Shown: positions 8,259 through 17,315 of the stretch, piece by piece
Numbering within the stretch: the stretch's first letter is position 1
Layout of the letters: every line of letters starts with the position of its first letter
Assembly (NCBI GenBank): GCA_963692465.1
Contig: OY829943.1
Coordinates: forward strand, 1,798,001-1,862,000
Source of the DNA: JAUZOB01 sp963692465
GTDB lineage: Bacteria; Bacteroidota; Bacteroidia; Bacteroidales; Prolixibacteraceae
Length of the DNA stretch: 64,000 nt
Direction: 5' to 3'
Program-made: the position numbers and the translations under genes
The notes under the pieces: model-generated
The model's input: the letters and a program-made list of their open reading frames with translations, nothing else
Told to the model about the DNA's origin: nothing
Database searches by the model: none

Positions 8259-9879
8259 ATAAATGGGTAAATTGAAATTTATCTACATCAAAAAGTCCTT
8301 TTGTCTCTATTTTCAAATGAGGAATAACTAATAAAGACATAAAGGAAAGAGTCATAAACGGAGAATTTAATTTAGACCCCATATCATGCACTTTTCCAGT
8401 CAGCAAAGCATATTTATTTGAAACAACACTTCCCTCCTCCGACGACATAAGTCCGGCAATATCTAATTTTAAATCGAAGACAGAATGATCACAACAAACG
8501 GCAAGGCCTCCTTCATTTTCTATGAGTCTTTGTAAAACGTTATAAATACTTTCATCATTCGTTCCTACCGCAATTAAATTATGACTGTCATGAGCGATAC
8601 TTGATCCAAAAGCACCCGATTGAATACCAAAACCATTAATAAAGGCGACAAAGGGTTTTGAATCTTTTTTATAGCGATTAACTGCAACTATTTTAAGAAT
8701 ATCCCTATTTACATCTGCATCTAAATATTTTTCAGTTGAATTGATTTCAGAAAGAAATGAATTCGTTATCAGATCACCATCAAAAGCTTTAATGACTTTT
8801 AAAGAACCAAACTCATTAGGTACTTTTAAATCATTAATATTGATATTTTCTAATTTAAAATTATTTATTTTTTTAGCCTTTGGTGTAGAGAAATGAATAC
8901 AACGATTAGAATAGACACATTCTCCATTAATGTATGATTTTAAAACATTCAACTTTTTAAGATCATCTACAATAATAAAATCCGCAGGATCCCCTACTCT
9001 CAATAATCCAACCGGTAATTTATAAAAGTTAACAGGATTAATTGAAGCAACTCTTATTAAATCAAAAACATTCAAACCTAACGATAATCCTCTTCTGACT
9101 AAGTTATCAATATGTCCATTTTTAATTAAATCATCAGGATGAGAATCATCCGTGCATAACATCACATCATTAGGATGAGTTGAAATTAACGAATACAAAG
9201 AATCAAAATTTTTAGCAGCACTTCCCTCTCGAATTAAAATATTCATTCCAAGAGAAATTTTTTCTAACGCTTCTTTAAGTGAAGAACATTCATGATCAGT
9301 TGAAATTCCTGCCGATATATATTTTTTTAGATATTTTCCTTTTAATCCGGGAGCATGCCCATCAATCGGCTTATTATATTTTTTAGCTGCCTCTATTTTT
9401 TTAATTACCTCCGCATCTTCATTTACAACACCCGGATAATTCATCATTTCCGCTAAAAAATAAAAATCATCTTTTTTTATTAGAGACTCTACCTTTTCAC
9501 TATTAATAACACATCCGGAAGAATCAAAAGACGAAGCAGGAACACAAGAAGAAACACCAAAAAAACATTTTAAAGGAGTATTTGTACTATCGTCTATCAT
9601 ATAATTAATCCCCTTTTCACCTAAAACATTAGCAATTTCATGAGGATCACAAACAACAGCTATAGTTCCCCGTGGAACAACTAACTTTGAAAAGCCAGAA
9701 GGAGACAACATCGTACTCTCAATATGAATATGAGAATCTATAAATCCAGGTAAAATAAAATTTTTTCTTTTTACTCCATCCTCTTTAATAGAAACAATTT
9801 TATTTTTTTCAATTTCAATTATTCCAGAATAAATTTTTCGATTAAAAGCATCAATTATATTTCCTTCAATTTTTTTCAT
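8233..9879 (-). CDS. ade: adenine deaminase
   Basis: Ade hydrolyses adenine to hypoxanthine and ammonia in purine salvage. It belongs to the amidohydrolase superfamily: DSHIHIEST carries the first metal histidines, VCDPHEIANV the next block, DGHAPG and DDSHPDD further metal and catalytic residues, and the C-terminal half has the Ade-specific AVCCDHSVFDLKLDIAGLMS region. At 548 residues it has the full two-domain length. It lies 22 bp after mnmG, with a parS-like palindrome in the gap, and overlaps uvrC. The combination mnmG-ade-uvrC suggests one transcript. Confidence 0.95.
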   Translation of the reverse strand: MKKIEGNIIDAFNRKIYSGIIEIEKNKIVSIKEDGVKRKNFILPGFIDSHIHIESTMLSPSGFSKLVVPRGTIAVVCDPHEIANVLGEKGINYMIDDSTNTPLKCFFGVSSCVPASSFDSSGCVINSEKVESLIKKDDFYFLAEMMNYPGVVNEDAEVIKKIEAAKKYNKPIDGHAPGLKGKYLKKYISAGISTDHECSSLKEALEKISLGMNILIREGSAAKNFDSLYSLISTHPNDVMLCTDDSHPDDLIKNGHIDNLVRRGLSLGLNVFDLIRVASINPVNFYKLPVGLLRVGDPADFIIVDDLKKLNVLKSYINGECVYSNRCIHFSTPKAKKINNFKLENININDLKVPNEFGSLKVIKAFDGDLITNSFLSEINSTEKYLDADVNRDILKIVAVNRYKKDSKPFVAFINGFGIQSGAFGSSIAHDSHNLIAVGTNDESIYNVLQRLIENEGGLAVCCDHSVFDLKLDIAGLMSSEEGSVVSNKYALLTGKVHDMGSKLNSPFMTLSFMSLLVIPHLKIETKGLFDVDKFQFTHLFESRDSQK

Positions 9880-9887
9880 AACAAAAA

Positions 9888-9903
9888 TGTTTCACGTGAA
9901 ACT
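9888..9903. other. parS-like centromere site
   Basis: The 16-mer TGTTTCACGTGAAACT differs from the canonical parS (TGTTTCACGTGAAACA) at one position only. It overlaps the mnmG stop codon and fills most of the mnmG-ade gap. parS sites bind ParB, are strongly conserved across bacteria and cluster near the replication origin; mnmG (gidA) is itself often origin-proximal. I saw no second copy in the window. Confidence 0.8.
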
Positions 9904-11773
9904 AGCGCCCCAACAAAATCAATAGAACATTAATATCAGAAGGACTCACCCCACTAATACGACCTGCTTGACCAATGGTCTCCGGTTGTATCTTAGTAAG
10001 CTTCTGACGTGCTTCAATGGAAATATTTAATATATTTAAATAATCAAATTTTCCTTTTATATTCAAATTTTCTAATCGATTAAATTTATCAACCAAAATT
10101 TTTTCTCTATTAATATATCCACTATATTTTAAAGATATTTCAGTTGATTCTATTTCATCAGAACAAATAGAATGTTCCTTAATAAAATTAGATAAATCAT
10201 CTATATTTGATACTAATTCAAACAATCGTATTTGTGGTCGCAAAACAAGATTATTCAATTTTTGTGATTGAGTTAACTCAGCTGTTTCTTTCGACAATAA
10301 AAAAGAATTTATTTTATCGGGTTGAATACTGTAATTTTGTATAAAATTAGTTAGTAAATCAATATTACGATATTTAGTTAAACAAATATTCATTCTCTGT
10401 TCAGAAGCAAGACCTAAATGATAAGATTTTTTCGTAAGACGCTCATCTGCATTATCCTGACGCAATAAAACCCTAAATTCAGCCCTACTAGTAAACATTC
10501 TATAAGGTTCATCAACCCCTTTTGTAACCAAATCATCAATTAATACACCTATATAAGATTCGTCCCTACCTAAAGTAAATCGATCTTCGGAACAAATAGA
10601 CAAATGTGAGTTAATTCCAGCCATAAGTCCCTGAGCTGCAGCCTCTTCATAACCAGTCGTTCCATTTATTTGTCCGGCAAAAAATAAATTCTTTATAATT
10701 TTTGTTTCAAGAGAATGATATAACTGAGTAGGAGGAAAATAATCGTATTCGATTGCATATCCTGGTCTGAATATTTTTGCTTTTTCTAAACCTTTAATAT
10801 GATTAATAGCTTCGTATTGAATGTTCCATGGTAAAGAAGAAGAAAAACCATTCAAATAATATTCAACCGTATTCTCCCCTTCAGGTTCTAAAAAAAGATG
10901 ATGATACTCTTTATCAGCAAAAGTAATTAATTTGGTTTCGATACTCGGACAATATCTGGGACCAATACTTTTTATGGTTCCATTGAATAAAGGGGAATCA
11001 GCAAATCCCTTTCTCAATATATCATGTACAACTTTATTTGTAAAAGCAACAAAACAACTCTTTTGCTTTAAAGTGGAAAATGAATCAGGTAAATAAGAAA
11101 AAGAATATTGTCCCTCATCTCCTCCTTGTTCATTTAAAACAGAAAAGTCAATCGTCCTTCCGTCAATCCGAACAGGAGTACCTGTTTTCATCCGACCAGA
11201 AGTAAAACCTAAACTCACTAACTGCTCTGTTAAATGAAAGCTTGCATTTTCAGATATTCTTCCACCTTCGTGATGATATCGACCAACATGCATCAATCCA
11301 TTTAAAAAAGTTCCATTAGTTAAAACAACCGATTTGGAATAAAACTCAATTCCAATATCCGTTTTTACTCCATGTAATTGTTTATCTTTAAATAACAGTT
11401 CAACGACCGTTCCCTGAAATAAATCAAGATTTTCAATGCTCTCTAATTTTAAACGCCAATTTCGACTAAATATAAAACGATCACACTGAGATCGTGGACT
11501 CCACATAGCGGGACCTTTCGAACGATTCAACATTCTAAACTGAATAGAAGAACTGTCTGTTATAATACCCGAATAACCCCCTAAAGCATCAATTTCACGA
11601 ACAATCTGCCCTTTAGCAATTCCTCCCATCGCCGGATTACAACTCATCTGCGCAATCCGCTCCATATCCATTGTTACCAATAAAGTCTTAGAACCTAAAT
11701 TAGCTGCTGCCGCTGCTGCTTCACAACCTGCATGTCCACCACCAACAACAATTACATCATAATTTTGAAACAT
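9902..11773 (-). CDS. mnmG: tRNA uridine-34 carboxymethylaminomethyl modification enzyme, FAD subunit
   Basis: MnmG (GidA) works with MnmE to add a carboxymethylaminomethyl group to wobble U34. The FAD loop VVGGGHAGCEAA is at about residues 9-20. CNPAMGGIAKG, GTFLNGLMHVG, TGTPVRID, GPRYCPSIE and the distal GYEEAAAQGLMAG are all family blocks. The C-terminal helical domain ends ARQKLTKIQPETIGQAGRISGVSP. The length of 623 is typical. It lies 3 bp after ybeY and before ade. MnmE is not in the window. Confidence 0.97.
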   Translation of the reverse strand: MFQNYDVIVVGGGHAGCEAAAAAANLGSKTLLVTMDMERIAQMSCNPAMGGIAKGQIVREIDALGGYSGIITDSSSIQFRMLNRSKGPAMWSPRSQCDRFIFSRNWRLKLESIENLDLFQGTVVELLFKDKQLHGVKTDIGIEFYSKSVVLTNGTFLNGLMHVGRYHHEGGRISENASFHLTEQLVSLGFTSGRMKTGTPVRIDGRTIDFSVLNEQGGDEGQYSFSYLPDSFSTLKQKSCFVAFTNKVVHDILRKGFADSPLFNGTIKSIGPRYCPSIETKLITFADKEYHHLFLEPEGENTVEYYLNGFSSSLPWNIQYEAINHIKGLEKAKIFRPGYAIEYDYFPPTQLYHSLETKIIKNLFFAGQINGTTGYEEAAAQGLMAGINSHLSICSEDRFTLGRDESYIGVLIDDLVTKGVDEPYRMFTSRAEFRVLLRQDNADERLTKKSYHLGLASEQRMNICLTKYRNIDLLTNFIQNYSIQPDKINSFLLSKETAELTQSQKLNNLVLRPQIRLFELVSNIDDLSNFIKEHSICSDEIESTEISLKYSGYINREKILVDKFNRLENLNIKGKFDYLNILNISIEARQKLTKIQPETIGQAGRISGVSPSDINVLLILLGR

Positions 11774-11776
11774 GCT

Positions 11777-12193
11777 TTAAAATTTAATCTGACTCAAATG
11801 AAAATCTTCCTTATTATGCATCTCCTGTCGTTCTTCGTCAGAATGATCATCAAAACCAACCAAATGAAGTATTCCATGAATTATTAATCTTTCCACCTCC
11901 TGATATCTATCTAATTTTAATTCATCAGCATTTTCAAAAGCTCTATCAATACTTATATATATTTCCCCGTTAATTTTATTTCCAATATTTTCATCGAAAG
12001 TAATAACATCGGTATAATAATCATGTTTAAGAAACTGGCGATTTATTTCTAATAAATACTCATCATTGCAAAATATGACATTAATATCACCCACTTTTTT
12101 TTCATAAGAAAGAATAGCCTTCTTAATCCAGTTTTCAACAACTTTTTTGTCAGAAAGTTTAAATCCAATTTCTTCAGTATAAAATGAAATCAT
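11777..12193 (-). CDS. ybeY: endoribonuclease YbeY, 16S rRNA maturation factor
   Basis: YbeY is a small zinc endoribonuclease used in 16S rRNA 3' processing and ribosome quality control. The signature is HGILHLVGFDDH: H106 and H110 with the third His at 117, one residue further than in the common H-x3-H-x5-H spacing. It has 138 residues. It is the first gene of the leftward ybeY-mnmG-ade-uvrC run and starts directly at the edge of a long gene-free AT-rich stretch. Confidence 0.92.
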   Translation of the reverse strand: MISFYTEEIGFKLSDKKVVENWIKKAILSYEKKVGDINVIFCNDEYLLEINRQFLKHDYYTDVITFDENIGNKINGEIYISIDRAFENADELKLDRYQEVERLIIHGILHLVGFDDHSDEERQEMHNKEDFHLSQIKF

Positions 12194-12861
12194 AAATTGA
12201 TTTTTAAAATATTAGAAACAGCAAATTTAAAAAAGATTAACCGATATAATATGGTTAAAATTAATCTTTTAAATATCTATTATTCAGAATATTAAATACA
12301 ACATTAACAGGTATATAATAAAAATAGCTGATTTGATAAAAACATGAAATGAACAAGTTGTTTATAAATTAAATAGCTGATTATACAACACTTAAAAAGT
12401 TTGAAAAATACATCTATTTGAAAATCAGAAATTTGAATTATTAACAATTTCAAAAAAAACGGTTTATAGATTGATAAGATATAGTAATAAATAAATTTGT
12501 AGAAGTCTTATAAAATACCAAGAGAACAGAAATTTGAAAAATGCACTACTATTTATAAATATTTGGTACCAAAAAATGAACGGCTTTTCACTAAAATCAA
12601 TAACAAAAAGAATAAACAAAAAGCTTAAAAAAGAGTTATAAACAATTGTTAATAGTTGTCATTAAACATTTAATTATCTATTAAATATAAACAAACAAAT
12701 CTGTTTATATACGTTTGATAAAATCTAAAAAAGAAGAATAACAATCTATTTTCAAAAAAGCTTTGAACAATATGAACAGGTTATTTACATTAACATGTTT
12801 TTTAGATATAAAGTATTAAATAATATAAATGTAATCATGTAAGTGTATCTTAAAATCGACA
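12194..12861. other. AT-rich gene-free region, candidate replication origin
   Basis: This 668-bp stretch holds no credible ORF or RNA gene. It is very AT-rich and separates a leftward run of genes from rightward ones. It contains 9-mers one base away from the DnaA box TTATNCACA: TTATAAACA at 12636-12644 (plus) and 12367-12359 (minus), and TTATTTACA at 12781-12789. A perfect inverted repeat, ATATAAACA and its complement with an 8-bp spacer, lies at 12685-12710. Together with the parS-like site 2.3 kb away this makes an oriC-type role plausible. AT-rich DNA yields such 9-mers by chance, so the call stays tentative. Confidence 0.35.
12685..12710. repeat. inverted repeat in the AT-rich region
   Basis: ATATAAACA at 12685-12693 and its exact complement TGTTTATAT at 12702-12710 flank an 8-bp spacer. 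Each arm is two bases from a DnaA box; it may be a protein-binding palindrome. Confidence 0.5.
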
Positions 12862-13245
12862 ATGAAGGAAAAAATAAAAGTTCTTCTGGCAGAAGACAAT
12901 CTTATAAATCAAAAACTCACTTTAATTAGTCTTAAAAGAATTAATTTTGATATCCAGGTTGCTTCAGATGGACTTGAAGCACTCAATTATTATAAATCTG
13001 ACAATTTTGATTTAATTCTTATGGATATTCGAATGCCATTAATGGATGGATATCAGGTTACAGAAGCAATAAGACTCCTAGAGAAAAATTCTAATAGTCA
13101 TATTCCTATTATCGCTTTTACTGCAAATACACTTGATCACGATCTGGAAAAATGTATTCATTCAGGAATGGATGATTATATGGTAAAACCATTAGATATT
13201 AATAAGTTAAAGTATATTATTCAAAGACTTGGAATACTCTTTTAA
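12862..13245 (+). CDS. single-domain response regulator (CheY-like)
   Basis: 127 residues, one receiver domain and nothing else. The acidic pocket is E11-D12, the phospho-acceptor D55 in LMDIRMP, the switch Thr is T87 (AFTAN) and the conserved Lys is K109 (MVKPL). No output domain or partner kinase is encoded nearby, so it probably receives phosphate from a hybrid kinase or phosphorelay elsewhere. The sequence resembles receivers usually attached to hybrid kinases (AEDNLINQKL). It lies between the AT-rich gap and ruvB, 60 bp ahead of ruvB. What it controls cannot be told. Confidence 0.88.
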   Translation: MKEKIKVLLAEDNLINQKLTLISLKRINFDIQVASDGLEALNYYKSDNFDLILMDIRMPLMDGYQVTEAIRLLEKNSNSHIPIIAFTANTLDHDLEKCIHSGMDDYMVKPLDINKLKYIIQRLGILF

Positions 13246-13274
13246 AGGAATCTTTTCCTCTGTTTTTATTTAAG

Positions 13275-13282
13275 TATCTTTG
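13275..13282 (+). promoter_or_regulatory. -7 promoter element of ruvB
   Basis: TATCTTTG matches TAnnTTTG and lies 23 bp before the ruvB ATG, in the gap after the response regulator. Confidence 0.5.
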
Positions 13283-13305
13283 ATCATTTTCAAATATAGA
13301 GTTCA

Positions 13306-14328
13306 ATGGATGATGTTTTTAATATAAGAGAAGAAGAAATTGCTAACTCAGACAAAGACTTAGATAAAAAACTACGTCCATTAACATTTGATGATTTTAG
13401 TGGTCAGAATAAAGTTGTTGAAAATCTTAAAGTCTTTGTAAAAGCAGCCAACATGAGAGGCGAAGCATTGGATCATGTTCTTTTACACGGACCTCCCGGA
13501 CTTGGAAAAACAACTCTTTCTAGTATTATTGCCAATGAATTAGGTACAAATATTAAAGTTACTTCCGGCCCTGTTTTGGATAAACCTGGCGATCTTGCCG
13601 GTTTATTAACTAATCTTGAATTTAGAGATGTTCTTTTTATTGATGAAATTCATCGTTTAAGTCCAGTAGTAGAAGAATATTTATATTCTGCTATGGAAGA
13701 TTATAAAATTGATATAATGATTGATAAGGGACCAAGTGCCCGTTCAATTCAATTAGAATTATCTCCTTTTACATTGATTGGTGCAACGACTCGATCAGGG
13801 TTACTTACAAGTCCTCTAAGAGCTAGATTCGGCATAAAATCGCATCTTCAATATTATGATACAAATATTTTAAATAAAATAGTAAAGCGTTCTGCATCAA
13901 TACTTAATGTTAAAATAGAAGATCAAGCTGCTTTAGAAATTGCTTCAAGAAGCAGGGGAACTCCAAGAATTGTAAATTCATTACTCAGAAGGGTAAGAGA
14001 TTTTGCTCAAGTTAAAGGAAACGGTTCTATCGACCTAGAAATAACCAGATACTCTCTCAAAGCTCTTAATATTGATAGTCATGGATTGGACGAAATGGAT
14101 AATAAAATACTATCAACTATTATAGACAAATTCGGAGGTGGTCCGGTCGGATTAACAACTATTGCAACAGCTGTTGGTGAAGATTCTGGTACGGTAGAAG
14201 AAGTTTATGAACCATTTTTAATTATGGAAGGATTTATGAAAAGAACTCCACGCGGACGTGAAGCTACTCCATTGGCTTATGAACATCTTGGTAAAATAGA
14301 ACCTGGATCTTCCTTAACCCTTTTTTAA
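13306..14328 (+). CDS. ruvB: Holliday junction branch migration helicase RuvB
   Basis: RuvB is the hexameric AAA+ motor that, with RuvA, drives branch migration of Holliday junctions. The conserved N-terminal LRPLTFDDFSGQ block comes first, then Walker A GPPGLGKTT (about residues 62-70), Walker B LFIDEIHRL, sensor 1 GATTRSG, the arginine finger in SPLRARFG, and a C-terminal winged helix ending FMKRTPRGREATPLAYEHLG. The length of 340 is normal. No ruvA or ruvC is adjacent. Codon usage is AT-rich like the genes to its left. Confidence 0.97.
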   Translation: MDDVFNIREEEIANSDKDLDKKLRPLTFDDFSGQNKVVENLKVFVKAANMRGEALDHVLLHGPPGLGKTTLSSIIANELGTNIKVTSGPVLDKPGDLAGLLTNLEFRDVLFIDEIHRLSPVVEEYLYSAMEDYKIDIMIDKGPSARSIQLELSPFTLIGATTRSGLLTSPLRARFGIKSHLQYYDTNILNKIVKRSASILNVKIEDQAALEIASRSRGTPRIVNSLLRRVRDFAQVKGNGSIDLEITRYSLKALNIDSHGLDEMDNKILSTIIDKFGGGPVGLTTIATAVGEDSGTVEEVYEPFLIMEGFMKRTPRGREATPLAYEHLGKIEPGSSLTLF

Positions 14329-14612
14329 ATAAGAAAAGAGTATAGAGTGTTATTTTTGATGTTGTTTTTTTGAAACAATAAAGTCTACAACTTTAATCAA
14401 ATAAAGGTTCAATGAGCTTTAAATGGTATTTTAAAAGAATTTTTCTATTCATTCAGTTGTGCTAACATCTCTTAATAATGTTTTGTTGTATACTGAGTAA
14501 AGTTCAATATATTTATTTCATTAAAGATCAACCTATTGTGTGAAGTTAAATATAATAAATTATTTATAAATATTAAGTACCTGTAAAACAATTTATTGAA
14601 ATTTTTATAAAC
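14329..14612. other. gene-free stretch after ruvB
   Basis: This AT-rich stretch lies between ruvB and the shared terminator. I found no ORF, RNA gene or repeat in it. Confidence 0.5.
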
Positions 14613-14646
14613 AAAAGAGGCGACTAATTTATTAGTCGCCTCTTTT
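14613..14646. terminator. bidirectional terminator between ruvB and susE
   Basis: A perfect 16-bp inverted repeat (AAAAGAGGCGACTAAT and its complement) with T-runs on both sides. It would end both the leftward sus operon and rightward ruvB transcripts. Confidence 0.85.
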
Positions 14647-14662
14647 TAAAATATAAAAAGAA

Positions 14663-15691
14663 TTAATTTTTTGTAATTGTGTAAGTATAAACAGCTTTAC
14701 TGAAATTAGCAGTTATGGTGTAATTACCTGCCTGGGCAATGGTAATATCACTACCGTCCACACTTAATTTACCATAGCCGTCATTATCTCCGTAATTAAC
14801 GTTAGTAGTTCCACTGGCTACAATTTTAAAATTACCGGCGGCAAGATCAACCGTAACTTTCAATGTTTTAGTAGTTGTATCATAAGTCATTGCTTTATTG
14901 GAATTACTTGTAGCAGTGCCGATAATTCCAAAACTCATTTTTATAAGGGAAAATGCTAAAGTACTGGAGTTTAAGTTCATTTTATAGTATCCAGCATCTC
15001 CGTTAGTAATATTACCACCTGTTTTTGAAAGTACATTTGATGATGCTCCTATTCCATAATTGGTACCGTTCCAATCGGGATTAGAAGTAACCTTAAATCC
15101 CGAATTAGCACTTGGAAAATAAATATAACCTTCATAATTGACATCGGAGTTAACCGATGATATTACATCTGCCGTAGCCGGAGACCAACCTTGATAATCA
15201 CCTGGCACATAAAATTTAGGATAATTGATTGGATCATCGTAAGGAGTGATGTTTAAGTCAATTGGATCGGATTTTAAAACTTTAACCGAATCATTTATGT
15301 AAGAAGTAATTACAGCTTGAATAGTATAGTTTTGACCCGGATTACAGTTAAGTTTTAATAAGGCACCGTTTATGTCACCCTGTGTAACACCAATAGTATC
15401 GGTTGTACTTGTTTTAGCGTTTATTGCTTTATTAGAAAGGCTCGATTTGATATTTAGTTGCAACGTGTAAGTAACAGCTGCCTGAAAGTTATAATCAGCA
15501 GGAGTAAAAACAAAAGTTGTCAGTTTTTGAGCTGCATTTGCCTTGGTCAGTACATAATTTGTACCAGAAGCAGGGGATGTTATTTTAGGAGGAGTAAAGT
15601 TTCCAATAACCGGATCATATACGTCATTACTGCATGAACTGAATGACATGATTCCAATAACCGATAAAATTAAAATATATAACTTTTTCAT
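14663..15691 (-). CDS. susE: SusE-like outer-membrane starch-binding lipoprotein
   Basis: A type II signal peptide ends in the lipobox FSSC with the lipidated Cys at residue 20. An N-terminal Ig-like SusE domain (about 30-150) follows. Residues from about 155 on contain a starch-binding-module-like block: FYVPGDYQGWSPATADVIS, then YEGYIYFP, GFKVTS and WNGTNYG. This is the SusE/SusF arrangement of surface glycan-binding proteins. It is the last gene of susC-susD-susE, 23 bp after susD and directly before the terminator. At 342 residues it has one evident binding module plus a shorter C-terminal repeat. It would bind maltooligosaccharide or starch at the cell surface to feed the SusCD importer. 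Confidence 0.85.
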   Translation of the reverse strand: MKKLYILILSVIGIMSFSSCSNDVYDPVIGNFTPPKITSPASGTNYVLTKANAAQKLTTFVFTPADYNFQAAVTYTLQLNIKSSLSNKAINAKTSTTDTIGVTQGDINGALLKLNCNPGQNYTIQAVITSYINDSVKVLKSDPIDLNITPYDDPINYPKFYVPGDYQGWSPATADVISSVNSDVNYEGYIYFPSANSGFKVTSNPDWNGTNYGIGASSNVLSKTGGNITNGDAGYYKMNLNSSTLAFSLIKMSFGIIGTATSNSNKAMTYDTTTKTLKVTVDLAAGNFKIVASGTTNVNYGDNDGYGKLSVDGSDITIAQAGNYTITANFSKAVYTYTITKN

Positions 15692-15714
15692 TTTATTTAC
15701 GATTTACAGATGAA

Positions 15715-17298
15715 TTAATAGCCAGCATTTTGTGTCAAATTTGGGTTTGCTCCAATATCTGAGGATGGAATTGGAAATACGTTAAACTTGGCATCAGTTG
15801 ATGTACCTGCTGCTACTCCGCCTTTCCATGGCCAGGTGTAAGTGGTATTGCTGAATTTTCCAAATCGAATTAGATCGGTTCTACGTTGACATTCCCAGAA
15901 AAGTTCACGAGCTCTTTCATCTAAAATGAAATCAAGATTATTTACATCTGTAGCGCTAATTTTGTGATTATCATCACCAAAAGCACGGTGTTGTAATTGA
16001 TTGATGTCAGTGATAGCTTCATTGATATCACCACCGTTTCCTCCTCTTGCAATGGCTTCTGCATACATCAGATATACATCTTCAATACGGAAAAGAGGAA
16101 AGTCTGTATCAACATAAGTTATATTTGACCCTACACCACCGGTTGAAGTACGGTTTGACCATTTTGTAACAGCGTAGCCATCTGCAAACTGAGTTATATC
16201 TTTAATTTCAAGAGATTGTCCGTTTGAATAAAACATAGCTCTTTTGTCAGAAGGTTGAAATTTATTAACCAAGGCACTGGTAACCCGGTTACCACCCCAT
16301 CCGCCGTCAATACCATAATCTGAAGGAACCATATTTCCGCCTACTTCAGCATGAATTATGTAAGTATTTCCACCATAAGTTTTTGAATGATTTCCGTCGA
16401 ATGTTATTGGAAAAATAATACCACTTGCAGTATTGTTATCAGCCATAAAAAGATGGCTATAGGTAGGATCAATGGTATATCCTGCACCAAGAATCTTTTT
16501 GCAATAAGTAATACATTCAGTGTATTTTGGCTGTTTAATATAGACTTCAGCATTCAGATAAAGTTTGGCAAGAAGAGTCCATGCTGCTGCCTGATCGGCC
16601 CGACCATATTCATTTTGATGAGCAACGACTAAATCTGCGTCAATTGCTTTCAATTCTGATTCGATATAATTAAATAAATCAGATCGACTGATTTGTTTTG
16701 GAAATGATTTACCAACATTATCGTTTTCAGTAACAAACGGAACACTTCCGAACATATCTAATGCATGGTAATAGCTTAAAGCTCTTAAAAATCTGGCTTC
16801 AGCCCGGTAGTGTAGGATACTTGCACGGAGAGTTGAACTGACATTTCTACTACTTAATTTAGCATCAGTTATTTGACGAATATATTCATTACAAAGCGAT
16901 ATCTGATAGAAAATTCTATTGTACATGGCTGTTATCAGTACGTTAGAAGATGCCCACTTTTGATTGTGATAATCGGCCACACCCGGGTCATTCCATCCGC
17001 AGACTGCTTCATCTGTAGGTAATTCCTGAGCCATGAAAAATTGGCGGAGATAGGTGGAAGTTCCTTCGTCAATGCCCGTAATATCAGGTAATCCGGAAGG
17101 ACCCTGTTGTCCACTAACTGATAATCCGGCATAACATTTTGCCAACACCATTTTGTAAGAAGCAGTATCGTTGTAAAGGGTTGCCGATGTTATCGAATTT
17201 TGATCTAATGGAACCGTATTCAAGTCGTTCGTACAGGAAGCCAATGTCATTGAAGCAAAGGCCGTAGCGTATAATAGATATGAAAATTTAAATTTCAT
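15715..17298 (-). CDS. susD: SusD/RagB family surface glycan-binding lipoprotein
   Basis: The signal peptide ends in LASC with the lipidated Cys at residue 22. The protein has the SusD tetratricopeptide-like fold: LASCTNDLNTVPLDQ at the start, LRAEARFLRALSYYHALDMFGSVPFVTE-type helices, and the C-terminal FILDERARELFWECQRRTDLIRFGKF signature. It is 527 residues long. It forms the lid over the TonB-dependent channel encoded by the preceding gene. The neighbouring GH13 and maltose genes point to alpha-1,4-glucan as ligand; that is inference from context. Confidence 0.93.
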   Translation of the reverse strand: MKFKFSYLLYATAFASMTLASCTNDLNTVPLDQNSITSATLYNDTASYKMVLAKCYAGLSVSGQQGPSGLPDITGIDEGTSTYLRQFFMAQELPTDEAVCGWNDPGVADYHNQKWASSNVLITAMYNRIFYQISLCNEYIRQITDAKLSSRNVSSTLRASILHYRAEARFLRALSYYHALDMFGSVPFVTENDNVGKSFPKQISRSDLFNYIESELKAIDADLVVAHQNEYGRADQAAAWTLLAKLYLNAEVYIKQPKYTECITYCKKILGAGYTIDPTYSHLFMADNNTASGIIFPITFDGNHSKTYGGNTYIIHAEVGGNMVPSDYGIDGGWGGNRVTSALVNKFQPSDKRAMFYSNGQSLEIKDITQFADGYAVTKWSNRTSTGGVGSNITYVDTDFPLFRIEDVYLMYAEAIARGGNGGDINEAITDINQLQHRAFGDDNHKISATDVNNLDFILDERARELFWECQRRTDLIRFGKFSNTTYTWPWKGGVAAGTSTDAKFNVFPIPSSDIGANPNLTQNAGY

Positions 17299-17315
17299 GA
17301 TTTTAAATTTTTTAA

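Noticed and set aside
9904..12861. A second parS copy or a dnaA gene near the candidate origin
   Set aside because: I looked for further CACGTG-centred 16-mers and for a DnaA protein and found none in the window, so the origin call rests on indirect signs.
12862..13245. The response regulator as the receiver part of a broken hybrid kinase
   Set aside because: It has its own ATG, full receiver length and an in-frame stop, and no kinase remnant lies upstream in the AT-rich gap.
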